DNA from: Acinetobacter rongchengensis
GTDB taxonomy: Bacteria > Pseudomonadota > Gammaproteobacteria > Pseudomonadales > Moraxellaceae
Reading direction: 5' to 3'
Assembly: GCF_003611475.1 (NCBI RefSeq)
Contig: NZ_RAXT01000003.1
Span: forward strand, 1-64,000
Length of the DNA stretch: 64,000 bases
Below, in pieces: positions 36,245 to 47,135 of this stretch; position 1 is the first letter of the stretch, and the number at the start of each line of letters is the position of its first letter. The notes under the pieces are model-generated. The model searched no databases. It was not told the DNA's origin and worked only from the letters and a program-made list of their open reading frames with translations. The translations under genes and the position numbers were made by a program.

Positions 36245-36274
36245 TAAATTTGACAATGGGTTTTGTCAAATTTA
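36245..36274. repeat. Perfect 30-bp inverted repeat between yejF and the OYE gene
   Basis: The arms TAAATTTGACAA (36245-36256) and TTGTCAAATTTA (36263-36274) are 12 bp each around a 6-bp spacer. It lies 14 bp after the yejF stop and 60 bp before the OYE start, both leftward. It could terminate yejF, but no U-run follows, so an operator is equally possible. Confidence 0.55.
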
Positions 36275-36287
36275 TAAATGTCGCAAA

Positions 36288-37880
36288 TTAATACTGACTG
36301 GCTGCTATTAATTTTTTGGTGTAATCATGCTGAGGCTTATCAAATAAGGCTTGCGTGTCTTGAAACTCTATCACTTTTGCATCTTTCAGAACCATGACCT
36401 GTTGGCAAAGTGCTTTGACGACTTGCAAGTCATGACTAATAAAGAGGTAACTCATTTGATAGTCAATTTGTAACTGGCGCAATAATTTTATAATCGCATG
36501 TTGAGTAGTACGATCCAAAGCTGATGTGGGTTCATCTAAAATCAATAATTTAGGACGTAAGACAATCGCACGTGCCAACGCTACTCTTTGTCGTTGTCCA
36601 CCCGATAATTCATGTGGATAGCGTCGTCGACATTGAAATGGTAATTCGACACTTTGAAGTGCTTCATTGATACGAATATCAATTTCTACAGCCTTCAATT
36701 TTAGCATCGCTAGACCCTCACCAATGATTTGCTCCACAGTCATACGCGAGTTGAGACTACTCATTGGATCTTGAAAAACCATTTGAAAGTTTGTTCTAAA
36801 TGGACGTAATTGGTGCTCATTCAGACGATTTAAATCTTTATTTAATAAAAAGATACTTCCTGAGCTGTCGATCAATCTTGAAATCGCCAAAGCCAAAGAT
36901 GTTTTCCCTGAACCACTCTCGCCTACAATTCCAATCGATGCTGATCGGTTTAATCTTAAATCTAAGGGTGCAACCGCAACAAAATAATCTTTAACACGAT
37001 TGAATAATCCCTTTTTTATTGGAAATTTTACTGCAACCCGATGTAAGGACAAGATCGAACTGCTTTGTTGCGGCAATGGATTGGCCTCACCGAAATCATT
37101 TTCTAACAAAAACTTGGTGTAATCAGCTTGAGGATGATTAAAAATTTGCTGAACCGTTCCCTGTTCTTCAACCACACCTTGATTCATCACAATCACTTGA
37201 TTGGAATATTTTTTCACCAAATTTAAATCATGACTAATCAAAATCATGGCCATTTTATGATTCAGTATCAGCAGTTGTAAAAGGTTTAAAACTTGAGACT
37301 GTAAGGTGACATCTAATGCCGTCGTCGGTTCATCCGCAATAATAATTTCAGGTTCGAGTGCCAAAACAGCTGCGATTAAAACACGCTGCCTTTGCCCGCC
37401 TGACAGCTCATGCGGATAACGATTTAATAGATCCTCTGGTTCGGAAACACCGACATCGCTCAATAGATCATAGACCCGTTTACGTACTTTTTCTTTGGGG
37501 ATTCCTTGGATCAATAAAGGTTCGCCAACAATTTTAACGACCGTATGTAAGGGATTCAGTGCCGAAGTAGGTTCCTGAAAAATCATCGCAATCTTTCGAC
37601 CACGAATCGATTGCAGCTCAAGCTCCTGCATGGCCAATACATCTTGAGCATGATAATAAGCATGACCTGAAGCAGTTAAGTTTTCAGCTAATAAGCCCAT
37701 CAGTGCCAAGCCACTTAGTGATTTACCTGAACCACTTTCGCCGACAATCGCCACGGTTTCACCGACATGCAAGTCAAAACTAAGCTTTTGAACCAATGGC
37801 TGTTGCGTATTTTTAATCTGCAAATTTTCTACAGAAAGTAATAGTTCTGGGCTATTTTTGGCGTCTTGGATCGAATGCAT
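36288..37880 (-). CDS. yejF: Peptide ABC transporter, double ATP-binding protein YejF
   Basis: About 530 aa with two full ATPase modules. Module 1 shows VAIVGESGSGKSLSGLALMG and LSGGQRQRVLIAAVLALEPEIIIADEPTTALD; module 2 shows IGIVGESGSGKTSLALAISR and LSGGQRQRVALARAIVLRPKLLILDEPTSALD. It energises YejBE for uptake of oligopeptides (microcin C in E. coli; muropeptides in some alphaproteobacteria). The start overlaps the end of yejE; the ATG at 37880 is preferred over one 18 bases upstream, with GGGGAGG nine bases ahead. Confidence 0.93.
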   Translation of the reverse strand: MHSIQDAKNSPELLLSVENLQIKNTQQPLVQKLSFDLHVGETVAIVGESGSGKSLSGLALMGLLAENLTASGHAYYHAQDVLAMQELELQSIRGRKIAMIFQEPTSALNPLHTVVKIVGEPLLIQGIPKEKVRKRVYDLLSDVGVSEPEDLLNRYPHELSGGQRQRVLIAAVLALEPEIIIADEPTTALDVTLQSQVLNLLQLLILNHKMAMILISHDLNLVKKYSNQVIVMNQGVVEEQGTVQQIFNHPQADYTKFLLENDFGEANPLPQQSSSILSLHRVAVKFPIKKGLFNRVKDYFVAVAPLDLRLNRSASIGIVGESGSGKTSLALAISRLIDSSGSIFLLNKDLNRLNEHQLRPFRTNFQMVFQDPMSSLNSRMTVEQIIGEGLAMLKLKAVEIDIRINEALQSVELPFQCRRRYPHELSGGQRQRVALARAIVLRPKLLILDEPTSALDRTTQHAIIKLLRQLQIDYQMSYLFISHDLQVVKALCQQVMVLKDAKVIEFQDTQALFDKPQHDYTKKLIAASQY

Positions 37881-38868
37881 CTCGTGTCGCCTCCCCAATA
37901 TAAATCAATAAAGACAAAACCAAAGCCAAGCTCAAAAAACCTGATAGCGCTAGCCACGGCGCATTTAAGTTGTTTTTCCCTTGCAATAACAATTCACCAA
38001 GTGAGGCTGTATCGGGTGGTAAACCATACCCTAGAAAATCTAAGGCGGTTAAAGCGGTAATATTGGCCGTTAATATAAAAGGAAATTGCGATAAACTTGA
38101 ACTGATTACATTGGGTAAAATATGTCGGAACATGATTTTCCAATCATTTACCCCAAGCCCTCTTGCAGCTTTGACATAATCTAAATGACGTGCTCTGAGG
38201 AATTCTGCACGAACGATTCCCACCAAAGATATCCACCCAAATAACAACATGATAAGAAATAACCAATACACATTGGGTTTAAACATACTGACAAAAATCA
38301 TGACGATAAATAACGTCGGTAAACCGCCCCACACTTCTATGATGCGTTGCCCGATCAGATCTACCCATCCACCATAATAACCTTGAATTGCACCGACTAT
38401 AATGCCAATTAATGATGAAAATACAGTCAAAGCCAAACCAAAAACTAAAGAAATGCGTAAGCCATACAAAAGACGAGTCAGTACATCACGTCCTTGATCA
38501 TCTGTCCCTAACCAATTTTCAGCAGTCGGTGGCGATGGTACTGGAACCGCTAAATCTAAATTGGGAGTTTGCGGGGAATAACGCAAAATTGGCCAAACAG
38601 CCCAACCCTTTTCATCAATCAAATGTTGAACGACAGGATCTCGATAATCTGCCTCTGTCTCAAATACCCCACCAAACGTCGTTTCTGGGTAAGTTTTGAA
38701 CACAGGTAAATAATAGTGTTGCTCATATTTCACCAATAAAGGTCTTTCATTGGCAATCAGTTCAGCAGCTAAAGAAAAAATGAATAAAATAATAAATAAG
38801 ATAAAACAAAAATAACCTAAACGATTCTGCTTAAACTTTTCAATTCGAGCCTGTGAGATTGGTGACAT
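37852..38868 (-). CDS. yejE: Peptide ABC transporter permease YejE
   Basis: 338 aa. One N-terminal span (LGYFCFILFIILFIFSLAAEL), a periplasmic insertion with the Yej marker LLVKYEQHYYLPVFKTYPETTFGGVFETEADYRDP, then five to six spans with the permease EAA loop (ARGLGVNDWKIMFRHILPN). It pairs with YejB. The start overlaps the yejB stop by one base, and yejF overlaps its end by 29 bases. Confidence 0.93.
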   Translation of the reverse strand: MSPISQARIEKFKQNRLGYFCFILFIILFIFSLAAELIANERPLLVKYEQHYYLPVFKTYPETTFGGVFETEADYRDPVVQHLIDEKGWAVWPILRYSPQTPNLDLAVPVPSPPTAENWLGTDDQGRDVLTRLLYGLRISLVFGLALTVFSSLIGIIVGAIQGYYGGWVDLIGQRIIEVWGGLPTLFIVMIFVSMFKPNVYWLFLIMLLFGWISLVGIVRAEFLRARHLDYVKAARGLGVNDWKIMFRHILPNVISSSLSQFPFILTANITALTALDFLGYGLPPDTASLGELLLQGKNNLNAPWLALSGFLSLALVLSLLIYIGEATRDAFDPRRQK

Positions 38869-39938
38869 TACTCGACACCTCTCGAATCAAAATTAATCCG
38901 TGGATCAATGATCTGATAAAATAAATCACCGATCAATCGCAAGATCAGTCCAAATAAAGTTAGTAAAAATAATGTTCCAAAAATGACAGGATAATCACGC
39001 TGTTGTATCGCTTCAAAACCGAGTAATGCAATACCGTCTAAATTAAAAATAATTTCGATAAAAAGATTCCCGATAAAGAACGTGCTCACCAGCGCTTCGG
39101 GCAAACCTGCAACAATCACTAAAATTGCATTACGAAAGATATGCTTATACAAAACTCGATTTTCAGTAAAACCTTTGGCACGAGCAGCCAAAACATATTG
39201 TTTCCCTAACTCTTCCATAAAAGAAAATTTAGTCAGATAAGTTAAACGTGCAAAACCACCCAAAACGATCGCAGTGAGAGGCAAAGTCATGTGCCATAAA
39301 TAATCTTTAATTTGTTCAAATAAACTTAAACTTTGAAAATGATCGGAAACTAAACCTTGTAAAGGAAACCATTGAAAATACGTACCACCAGCAAAAAAAA
39401 CAACCAATACGATCGCGAATACAAAAGCAGGCACTGCATAGCCTACAGCCAATAATAACGATGTTGATTTATCGAAAAACATCCCATGTTGTTTGGCTTT
39501 TTTTATTCCCAGTGGAATTGAAATCAGATAAATAAGCAACATGCTCCACATGCCCAATGAAAGGGTAACGGGCATCTTTTCCCATAACAGTTCAGTGACA
39601 GGCTTATCTTTAAAAAAGCTATTTCCAAAATCAAAAGCCATGTAATTTTTAACCATCAAGCAAAAACGCTCATAAATGGGCAAATCAAAACCATATTGTG
39701 CTTTGATTTTATTGACCATTTCCTCACTTAGACCACGTGCACCTTGGTACTGACTCTCATTAATTGACGTTGATAATCCCGCAGTTCCACGATTCACACC
39801 TTGAAAGTTCTCTGCTTGTTGAATGGCTTGCTCAACAGGGCCACCCGGTGCAATTTGAATCACCACAAAGTTAATCAGGAGAATCAAAAACAATGTTGGA
39901 ATTATCAGCAACAGTCTTTTGAGAATATATATGCCCAT
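38868..39938 (-). CDS. yejB: Peptide ABC transporter permease YejB
   Basis: 356 aa, binding-protein-dependent permease. N-terminal YILKRLLLIIPTLFLILLINFVVIQIAPGGPVEQAI, then the large periplasmic loop and five further spans; the EAA-type loop reads ARAKGFTENRVLYKHIFRNA. It follows yejA by 107 bp and overlaps yejE. Confidence 0.93.
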   Translation of the reverse strand: MGIYILKRLLLIIPTLFLILLINFVVIQIAPGGPVEQAIQQAENFQGVNRGTAGLSTSINESQYQGARGLSEEMVNKIKAQYGFDLPIYERFCLMVKNYMAFDFGNSFFKDKPVTELLWEKMPVTLSLGMWSMLLIYLISIPLGIKKAKQHGMFFDKSTSLLLAVGYAVPAFVFAIVLVVFFAGGTYFQWFPLQGLVSDHFQSLSLFEQIKDYLWHMTLPLTAIVLGGFARLTYLTKFSFMEELGKQYVLAARAKGFTENRVLYKHIFRNAILVIVAGLPEALVSTFFIGNLFIEIIFNLDGIALLGFEAIQQRDYPVIFGTLFLLTLFGLILRLIGDLFYQIIDPRINFDSRGVE

Positions 39939-40045
39939 TGAAAATGAGGTTCCTTATGACCACATGCAGTATTAAAATATTAAATAATAATGATTAAACG
40001 ATGTATAACGAAAAACAGCAATTCAGTAATCATTGAATGATCAGA

Positions 40046-41887
40046 TTATCTATTTTTAAGATAATGCGCTACTTTGCTTTGCTGAATTGGATCAGACCAC
40101 CAATATTCTAAACCTAAAGACAATTTAGGTTTAACCGCAGGTTGTCGATACATATTCCAATAAGCATACCAATTTTTATCATTACCGTAGGTTAGAATTT
40201 GATAATAACCTGCCCGCAATACCCGGTCCAAAGCTTGACTACGAAACACCAATTGCTGACGATTTGGTGCTTGAATCACTTGTTGAATCAACTGATCAAC
40301 CACAGGATTTTGAATCCCTGAATAATTGTAGTTGCCTACTTCATTCGCCGCTTTACTGCCCCACATTTGTAACTGTTCTACACTTGGGGTCAAAGACTGT
40401 GGCATTTCCATAGGTGTCATTTGGAAGTCTGAACGGCGCATGCGTTCGGTATATTGCGGATAGTCAACTTGGCGAATATTGGCCTCTATTCCAAGCTTTT
40501 TTAGATTGCGAATATAAGCCAACACAGTTTTTAAATCACTCTCTTGATGAATTAAAAATTCAATGCGAATCACATTCCCTTGTCGATCAACCAGTTTTGC
40601 ATTTCTAAACCGATAGCCTGCTTTTAACAAAATTGTTCGCGCTGTTAATAAGTTTTGTCGGTTAAAACCACTTGCATCTGAAACTGGATATTTCCAATCC
40701 GCCAAAACACCTTGCCGTTGCAAAGCATTAAGCTGAGTCAAATACGGTTTTAAAATTTGAAGTTCTTGCGAATTTGGTTTACCTGTTGCTGCCAATTCAC
40801 TGTTTTGAAAATGACTTTGTAGGCGAATATTTTGCCCATACAATAATGCTTTATTGATCCATTCAAAATCATAAGCATAGCTTAATGCCTGACGAAAATA
40901 GATATCATTGAATGGCGCTTTTCGAGTATTAAAAACAAGACTTTGCGTGAGTGCAGGTGTTTGTACTTTGGAAATATATTGCTTAACCATAGCTGCTTTC
41001 ACCGCAGGAAAATGATAAGCCGTGACCCAATTACGTGCTTTCTTTTCTTGGTGAAAGGTGTATTGTCCAGATTTAAAACCTTCAAAAGCAATATCAGGGT
41101 TTCGATAATAGACGTATTTTATTTGATTAAAATTATAACGCCCACGATTGATAGCGAGGTCTTTTCCCCAATAATTTGGATTACGTTTATAAGTAATACT
41201 CCGCCCTGCATCGATATGCTCAATTAAGTAAGGACCTGAACCTAAAATAGGTTGTAAGGTCACTTTACTATAGTCTTTATTTTTCCAGTCTGCTTTTGAA
41301 TAGATTGCGATTTTTGCCAAAATCAGTGGCATATCTGCATTATGATTGGATTTGAAAGACATTTTAACGGCATGTTTCGACAAAACTTCTGTCTTCGCCA
41401 AATCAGACAAATACATTTGAAAGCCAAGATTTGCTTTACTTTGAATTGTATCAAAAGAAAATTTGACATCTTCTGCGGTAACAGGCGTGCCATTACTAAA
41501 ACGTGCTTTGGGATTTAAATGAAAAATAACGAATTTGGTTCTTTGCGGATCATAACTGACTCTTTCAGCCAACAGCGGATACAACACACCGGGTTCATCA
41601 AGCGAGCTATCCATCAAGGTATCAAATAAATAATTGACCCCATCGGTTGCACTTCCCTTCCCATTCATACTGTTAAGATTATCAAAAGTCCCATTACTTG
41701 CCATGCTGATATAACCACCTTTCGGTGCATGGATGTTGGCATAAGGCATTGCCTGAGCATTGGCATATTGGGCGCTATTGTGTAAGGCAATGTAGGCTGT
41801 CGTCTGTACAGCGGCTTGTACATTAAAACCCATCACACACACACCCAATGCAGGTAGGATAAAACCTACAGCAATGCTCAAACGCAT
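40046..41887 (-). CDS. yejA: Periplasmic peptide-binding protein YejA (SBP family 5)
   Basis: 613 aa, with a signal peptide (LSIAVGFILPALGVCVMGFNVQAA, cleaved near residue 25). The body is an extracellular family-5 solute-binding protein (YINIHAPKGGYISMASNGTFDNLNSM-like start, LAERVSYDPQRTKFVIFHLNPKARFSNGTPVTAEDVKFSFD, ILGSGPYLIEHIDAGRSITYKRNPNYWGKDL). It captures peptides for YejBEF. It starts 42 bp after the mltD stop on the same strand, so mltD-yejABEF may be one unit. This could link peptidoglycan cleavage to muropeptide uptake, which is inference. Confidence 0.9.
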   Translation of the reverse strand: MRLSIAVGFILPALGVCVMGFNVQAAVQTTAYIALHNSAQYANAQAMPYANIHAPKGGYISMASNGTFDNLNSMNGKGSATDGVNYLFDTLMDSSLDEPGVLYPLLAERVSYDPQRTKFVIFHLNPKARFSNGTPVTAEDVKFSFDTIQSKANLGFQMYLSDLAKTEVLSKHAVKMSFKSNHNADMPLILAKIAIYSKADWKNKDYSKVTLQPILGSGPYLIEHIDAGRSITYKRNPNYWGKDLAINRGRYNFNQIKYVYYRNPDIAFEGFKSGQYTFHQEKKARNWVTAYHFPAVKAAMVKQYISKVQTPALTQSLVFNTRKAPFNDIYFRQALSYAYDFEWINKALLYGQNIRLQSHFQNSELAATGKPNSQELQILKPYLTQLNALQRQGVLADWKYPVSDASGFNRQNLLTARTILLKAGYRFRNAKLVDRQGNVIRIEFLIHQESDLKTVLAYIRNLKKLGIEANIRQVDYPQYTERMRRSDFQMTPMEMPQSLTPSVEQLQMWGSKAANEVGNYNYSGIQNPVVDQLIQQVIQAPNRQQLVFRSQALDRVLRAGYYQILTYGNDKNWYAYWNMYRQPAVKPKLSLGLEYWWSDPIQQSKVAHYLKNR

Positions 41888-41929
41888 GAGCTGATTTCCT
41901 TTAATCTAAATGAATCTCAAAATTTTAAA

Positions 41930-44900
41930 TTAAAGATTTGGGACTTTAATTATCGTACCAATACGTAAAGAAGCATTTGATTTCATATCATTCATTTCAG
42001 CAAGCTCATCGGTATCAATACCAAACTTACTTGCCAAACGGATGAGCGAATCACCACTTTTGACTTTGTATTCAGTTACTGTCTTAGGCACACGTAACGT
42101 TTGTCCACGTTGCAAACCTGCACGAGCACTCAAATCATTTAACTCAGCCAACTCTTGAACTGAAATACCAACACGACTTGCAATCGCATTCAGTGATTCA
42201 CCAGACTTCACTGTATAACTTTCAGTATTCTTCGTAGATACTTTTGATGATGATTTCGCAGAAGCTTTTAACTCGTCCTTGTCTTTTTCTTTAGATAGCG
42301 AGGATTTACTGGGTAATTCCCCATCAACTTTTAGGCGTTGCCCGACTTGTAAAGCCTCATTACGGCTCAAACCGTTCAATTCACTTAAAAATGACAACTG
42401 CAATTTGTACTTTCTTGCAATACTTGCCATGGTTTCACCAGACTTAACAATATGAATATCTTTGCCTGATAGCTCTGATTTTTCATCATTTTTTGTGTTA
42501 GATCTTTCTTTCACTGTTGGTTCTGGCGTACCTGTTAATTTAAGTTTCTGACCGACCAATAACCCTGAGTTGCTTTGTAAATTATTCAAGTCTGCAATTT
42601 GACTCACTTGCAAATTGTATTTATTGGCTACAGCAATCAAGCTATCGCCAGATTGAACTGTATAAGTATCTGGTGTTGAACTACCCGCAGGAATCTTAAT
42701 CACTTGCCCTGCCATCAAACCTTTAGCTTTGGATAAATTATTTAATTCAACTAACTCAGATAAAGTGATTTTTGACTGACTCGCAATACTAGATAAGGTA
42801 TCACCACTTTGGACTTTGTAATTTTCAGTCTTATACGCAACATCCGCTTTTACATTCTTAAACTTACTTTGGTCAATCACTTTTGATTCAAGCTTCGAGT
42901 CTTGCTTAGCGTCTTCCTCTTTCATTTCATGTAAAGGCACATTAATTTTTTGCCCCACATATAAGCTACTTGCAATATCCAAACCTGGTGTTAAATCTGC
43001 CAACTCAGCTACAGACAAAGCATAACGATCTGCAATAACTTTGAGATATTCGCCACGTTTCACCACATAATTTTTGGTTTTAATTTTTGCGACAGGTTTA
43101 GATGTATCAGCACGAACAACCGTCTTGCTAATTTCAGACAATTTATTGTCTGCAACATCTTTTAATTTTAACTTCTGCCCAACAAATAAATTACTGCTGG
43201 TATTTAAATTGTTATAGCTTGCCAACTGTGAGATAGATAAATCAAACTGATCTGCCACACTGGTCAGGCTATCATTTGGCTTAACCACATAAGTCGTTGG
43301 TGAGTTATCTACTGTTTTCTTAGGACTAACAGGTGCATCAATCTGCGGTTTTGCGTCATACAGATATAATGTTGCGCCAACAAATAAAGTACCATTCGGA
43401 TCAACTTGGTTCCATTTGGCAATGTCACGCCAATTAACACCGTTCTTCAATGCGATTGTCGCCAAAGTATCACCTGAAAGCACAGTATAAGTACTGCGTT
43501 TACCTTTTGGAGGTTCTACAACAACTTCACTATCTGTCTTTTTAAAGCTTTTACCTTGATTAAGTTTAGCTTCTTCAGAATTTGCAGGCGTAGTATCAGC
43601 AAGACCTTTTGGATAAGCAAAACCAACAATATTTTCTTTCCCTTGCACTTCCGCAACAGATTGACTGGTTTGAATTGCGGTGAGTTTAATCTTGCCATCA
43701 TAAGGATCGACAATTTCAGTCCCTTGTGGAGCAATCGCCTTAATTTCTTGAACGACTTGTTCTTTTTCTGCCTGAGAAGCTTGTGGTTCTAAAACTTGCT
43801 TAACTGTTTCTTTTTCACCTTCTGCTTGAATTGCAGCGAGAATTCGAGCTTTTTCTTGCGCAGAAATTGGCGGTTCAACGGCAACGGGCTTCACATTGGC
43901 TGCTGTAGTGACAGCGACTGGAATACGAGGTGCACTCGGTATATCGGCATTGGCAGCAAATCTAGCCAAAGCCTCTGAACCTTGAGGCGTATTTTTTAAA
44001 GTACTTAATGGGCTAACAGCACTTGAGGACGTGGTACTTGCTGTTCTGTTATTACTTGCTGTTCTGTTATTACTTGCTGTTAAAGCTGGTGGTGCAGTTC
44101 TTGCTGGATTAATAGTTTGCGTAACTGTTGTCGTTACAGGTGTAGGTGTCAATGGGGTGGTTGCTGTGGTTGGCCCGTTATTACTTGCCCACAATCCACC
44201 ATCATAACTTGGCTTTAAAGCTCTTAATTTAGCATCGACGGTTGGGCTAACATCTGCTGGGATCAAAATACGCAATGTACTTGATGCATCAATCGTTTCA
44301 CCACGATGCCCTGGGTTAAGAGCATATAATTCTGCACGGCTGAGTCCAGTCATTGAAGCTATTTGATTGAGTTGAACCCCTGCAGGAACATTTACTTCTC
44401 TAAAATGGGCACGGTTTGCAATTGGCGGTAACGATACCCCATATTTTGATGGGTTTTTGATGATTTGCGCTACAGCTAAGAAACGCGGTACATAGTTCAT
44501 GGTTTCTTGAGGCAATCTCAAAGACCAATAATCTGTAGGCAAGCCTGCTGCTTGGTTACGGTTAATCGCTTGTTGAATACGCCCCGGGCCAGCATTATAA
44601 GCCGCTAAAGCCAATTCCCACGATCCAAACTGATTATATAAACTACCTAAGAACTCATATGCTGCACGTGTCGACTCCACCACATCACGGCGGCCATCAT
44701 ACATACTGGTTTGTCTTAAACCGTAGATTTTTCCTGTACTTGGAATAAATTGCCACATACCTGCAGCTGCTGCACTACTGGTTGCAGCAGGGTCGTATGA
44801 ACTTTCAATAATAGGCAATAAAGCCAATTCAGTGGGTAAACCACGGCGTTCAGCTTCTTTAACGGTATGATAAAGATAACGTGACGCACGTGCGCTCAAA

Positions 44901-45262
44901 CGATCAATATAAGGCTGACGAGACACAAACCAGCTTCGTTGCGCATCGATACGAGGATCCCAATGATCTTCATTCATTTTAAAACCAACAGTCATACGTT
45001 TCCAAACGTCACCGTGCTTTAAAATTAGTAAGCGATCGCCCTCTACAGCACGCATATCTGTTGCGGACAATAGATCTTCGAGCGAATCTAAACTGCTCGC
45101 ATCCAACATGCCTGTTTGTTTTGAGGTTTGAACCTTAGAATTGGATGGCGTTGAGGAACAACCTGTAGTCAAACCCACTGCGGCAAGTGCAGATGTTAAT
45201 AACGATAATTTAAAGAAAACAGACGCAGTAGGTTGCCACACCATTGTGGTAGCTTTAGACAT
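41930..45262 (-). CDS. mltD: Membrane-bound lytic transglycosylase D with many LysM domains
   Basis: About 1110 aa, a lipoprotein (signal to LTTGCSS, lipobox Cys near residue 36). The SLT catalytic domain spans about residues 110-260 (LPTELALLPIIESSYDPAATSSAAAAGMWQFIPSTGKIYGL; the Glu of IIES is catalytic, and YNAGPGRIQQAI follows). One LysM-like unit comes next (near VPAGVQLNQIASMTGLSRAELYALNPGH), then a Pro/Thr/Ala-rich linker with a duplicated ASNNRT, then eight clear LysM repeats to the C-terminus (e.g. YTVQSGDSLIAVANKYNLQVSQIADLNNL). E. coli MltD has about 450 aa and two or three LysM units. It cleaves glycan strands at the outer membrane. Confidence 0.93.
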   Translation of the reverse strand: MSKATTMVWQPTASVFFKLSLLTSALAAVGLTTGCSSTPSNSKVQTSKQTGMLDASSLDSLEDLLSATDMRAVEGDRLLILKHGDVWKRMTVGFKMNEDHWDPRIDAQRSWFVSRQPYIDRLSARASRYLYHTVKEAERRGLPTELALLPIIESSYDPAATSSAAAAGMWQFIPSTGKIYGLRQTSMYDGRRDVVESTRAAYEFLGSLYNQFGSWELALAAYNAGPGRIQQAINRNQAAGLPTDYWSLRLPQETMNYVPRFLAVAQIIKNPSKYGVSLPPIANRAHFREVNVPAGVQLNQIASMTGLSRAELYALNPGHRGETIDASSTLRILIPADVSPTVDAKLRALKPSYDGGLWASNNGPTTATTPLTPTPVTTTVTQTINPARTAPPALTASNNRTASNNRTASTTSSSAVSPLSTLKNTPQGSEALARFAANADIPSAPRIPVAVTTAANVKPVAVEPPISAQEKARILAAIQAEGEKETVKQVLEPQASQAEKEQVVQEIKAIAPQGTEIVDPYDGKIKLTAIQTSQSVAEVQGKENIVGFAYPKGLADTTPANSEEAKLNQGKSFKKTDSEVVVEPPKGKRSTYTVLSGDTLATIALKNGVNWRDIAKWNQVDPNGTLFVGATLYLYDAKPQIDAPVSPKKTVDNSPTTYVVKPNDSLTSVADQFDLSISQLASYNNLNTSSNLFVGQKLKLKDVADNKLSEISKTVVRADTSKPVAKIKTKNYVVKRGEYLKVIADRYALSVAELADLTPGLDIASSLYVGQKINVPLHEMKEEDAKQDSKLESKVIDQSKFKNVKADVAYKTENYKVQSGDTLSSIASQSKITLSELVELNNLSKAKGLMAGQVIKIPAGSSTPDTYTVQSGDSLIAVANKYNLQVSQIADLNNLQSNSGLLVGQKLKLTGTPEPTVKERSNTKNDEKSELSGKDIHIVKSGETMASIARKYKLQLSFLSELNGLSRNEALQVGQRLKVDGELPSKSSLSKEKDKDELKASAKSSSKVSTKNTESYTVKSGESLNAIASRVGISVQELAELNDLSARAGLQRGQTLRVPKTVTEYKVKSGDSLIRLASKFGIDTDELAEMNDMKSNASLRIGTIIKVPNL

Positions 45263-45477
45263 AAGGGTTCCGAACAACATTTAGTAAATTATTTTATCTC
45301 TGCCATTTTAGTAGAGCTATAGGCTCATACAAGGCAAAATTTGAATGCGAATTGCATACAAATGTTACAAGAAATTAAAAAAATCTCAGTTCATGCGCAG
45401 AAAACGCTGATTTGCGTATACAATAAATTCTTAAAACGCTATGTTCAACTCTTTCTTTACTTTCATTGGTTATTACT

Positions 45478-47007
<1,530 letters not shown>

Positions 47008-47135
47008 AATTGGCATTAAATCGCTATTTTTTTCTGTAAAGATTTCATTCTTCAGCTATATTAAAACTTAGAAAAATTAGCCTTATTATGAGGCTAAAAA
47101 TAGAACATTTAGATACCCTGGATAGGTGCAGATCA

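Noticed and set aside
44042..44080. Duplicated 18-bp element in mltD as a possible mobile scar
   Set aside because: It is an in-frame duplication of ASNNRT in a low-complexity linker, best explained by slippage.
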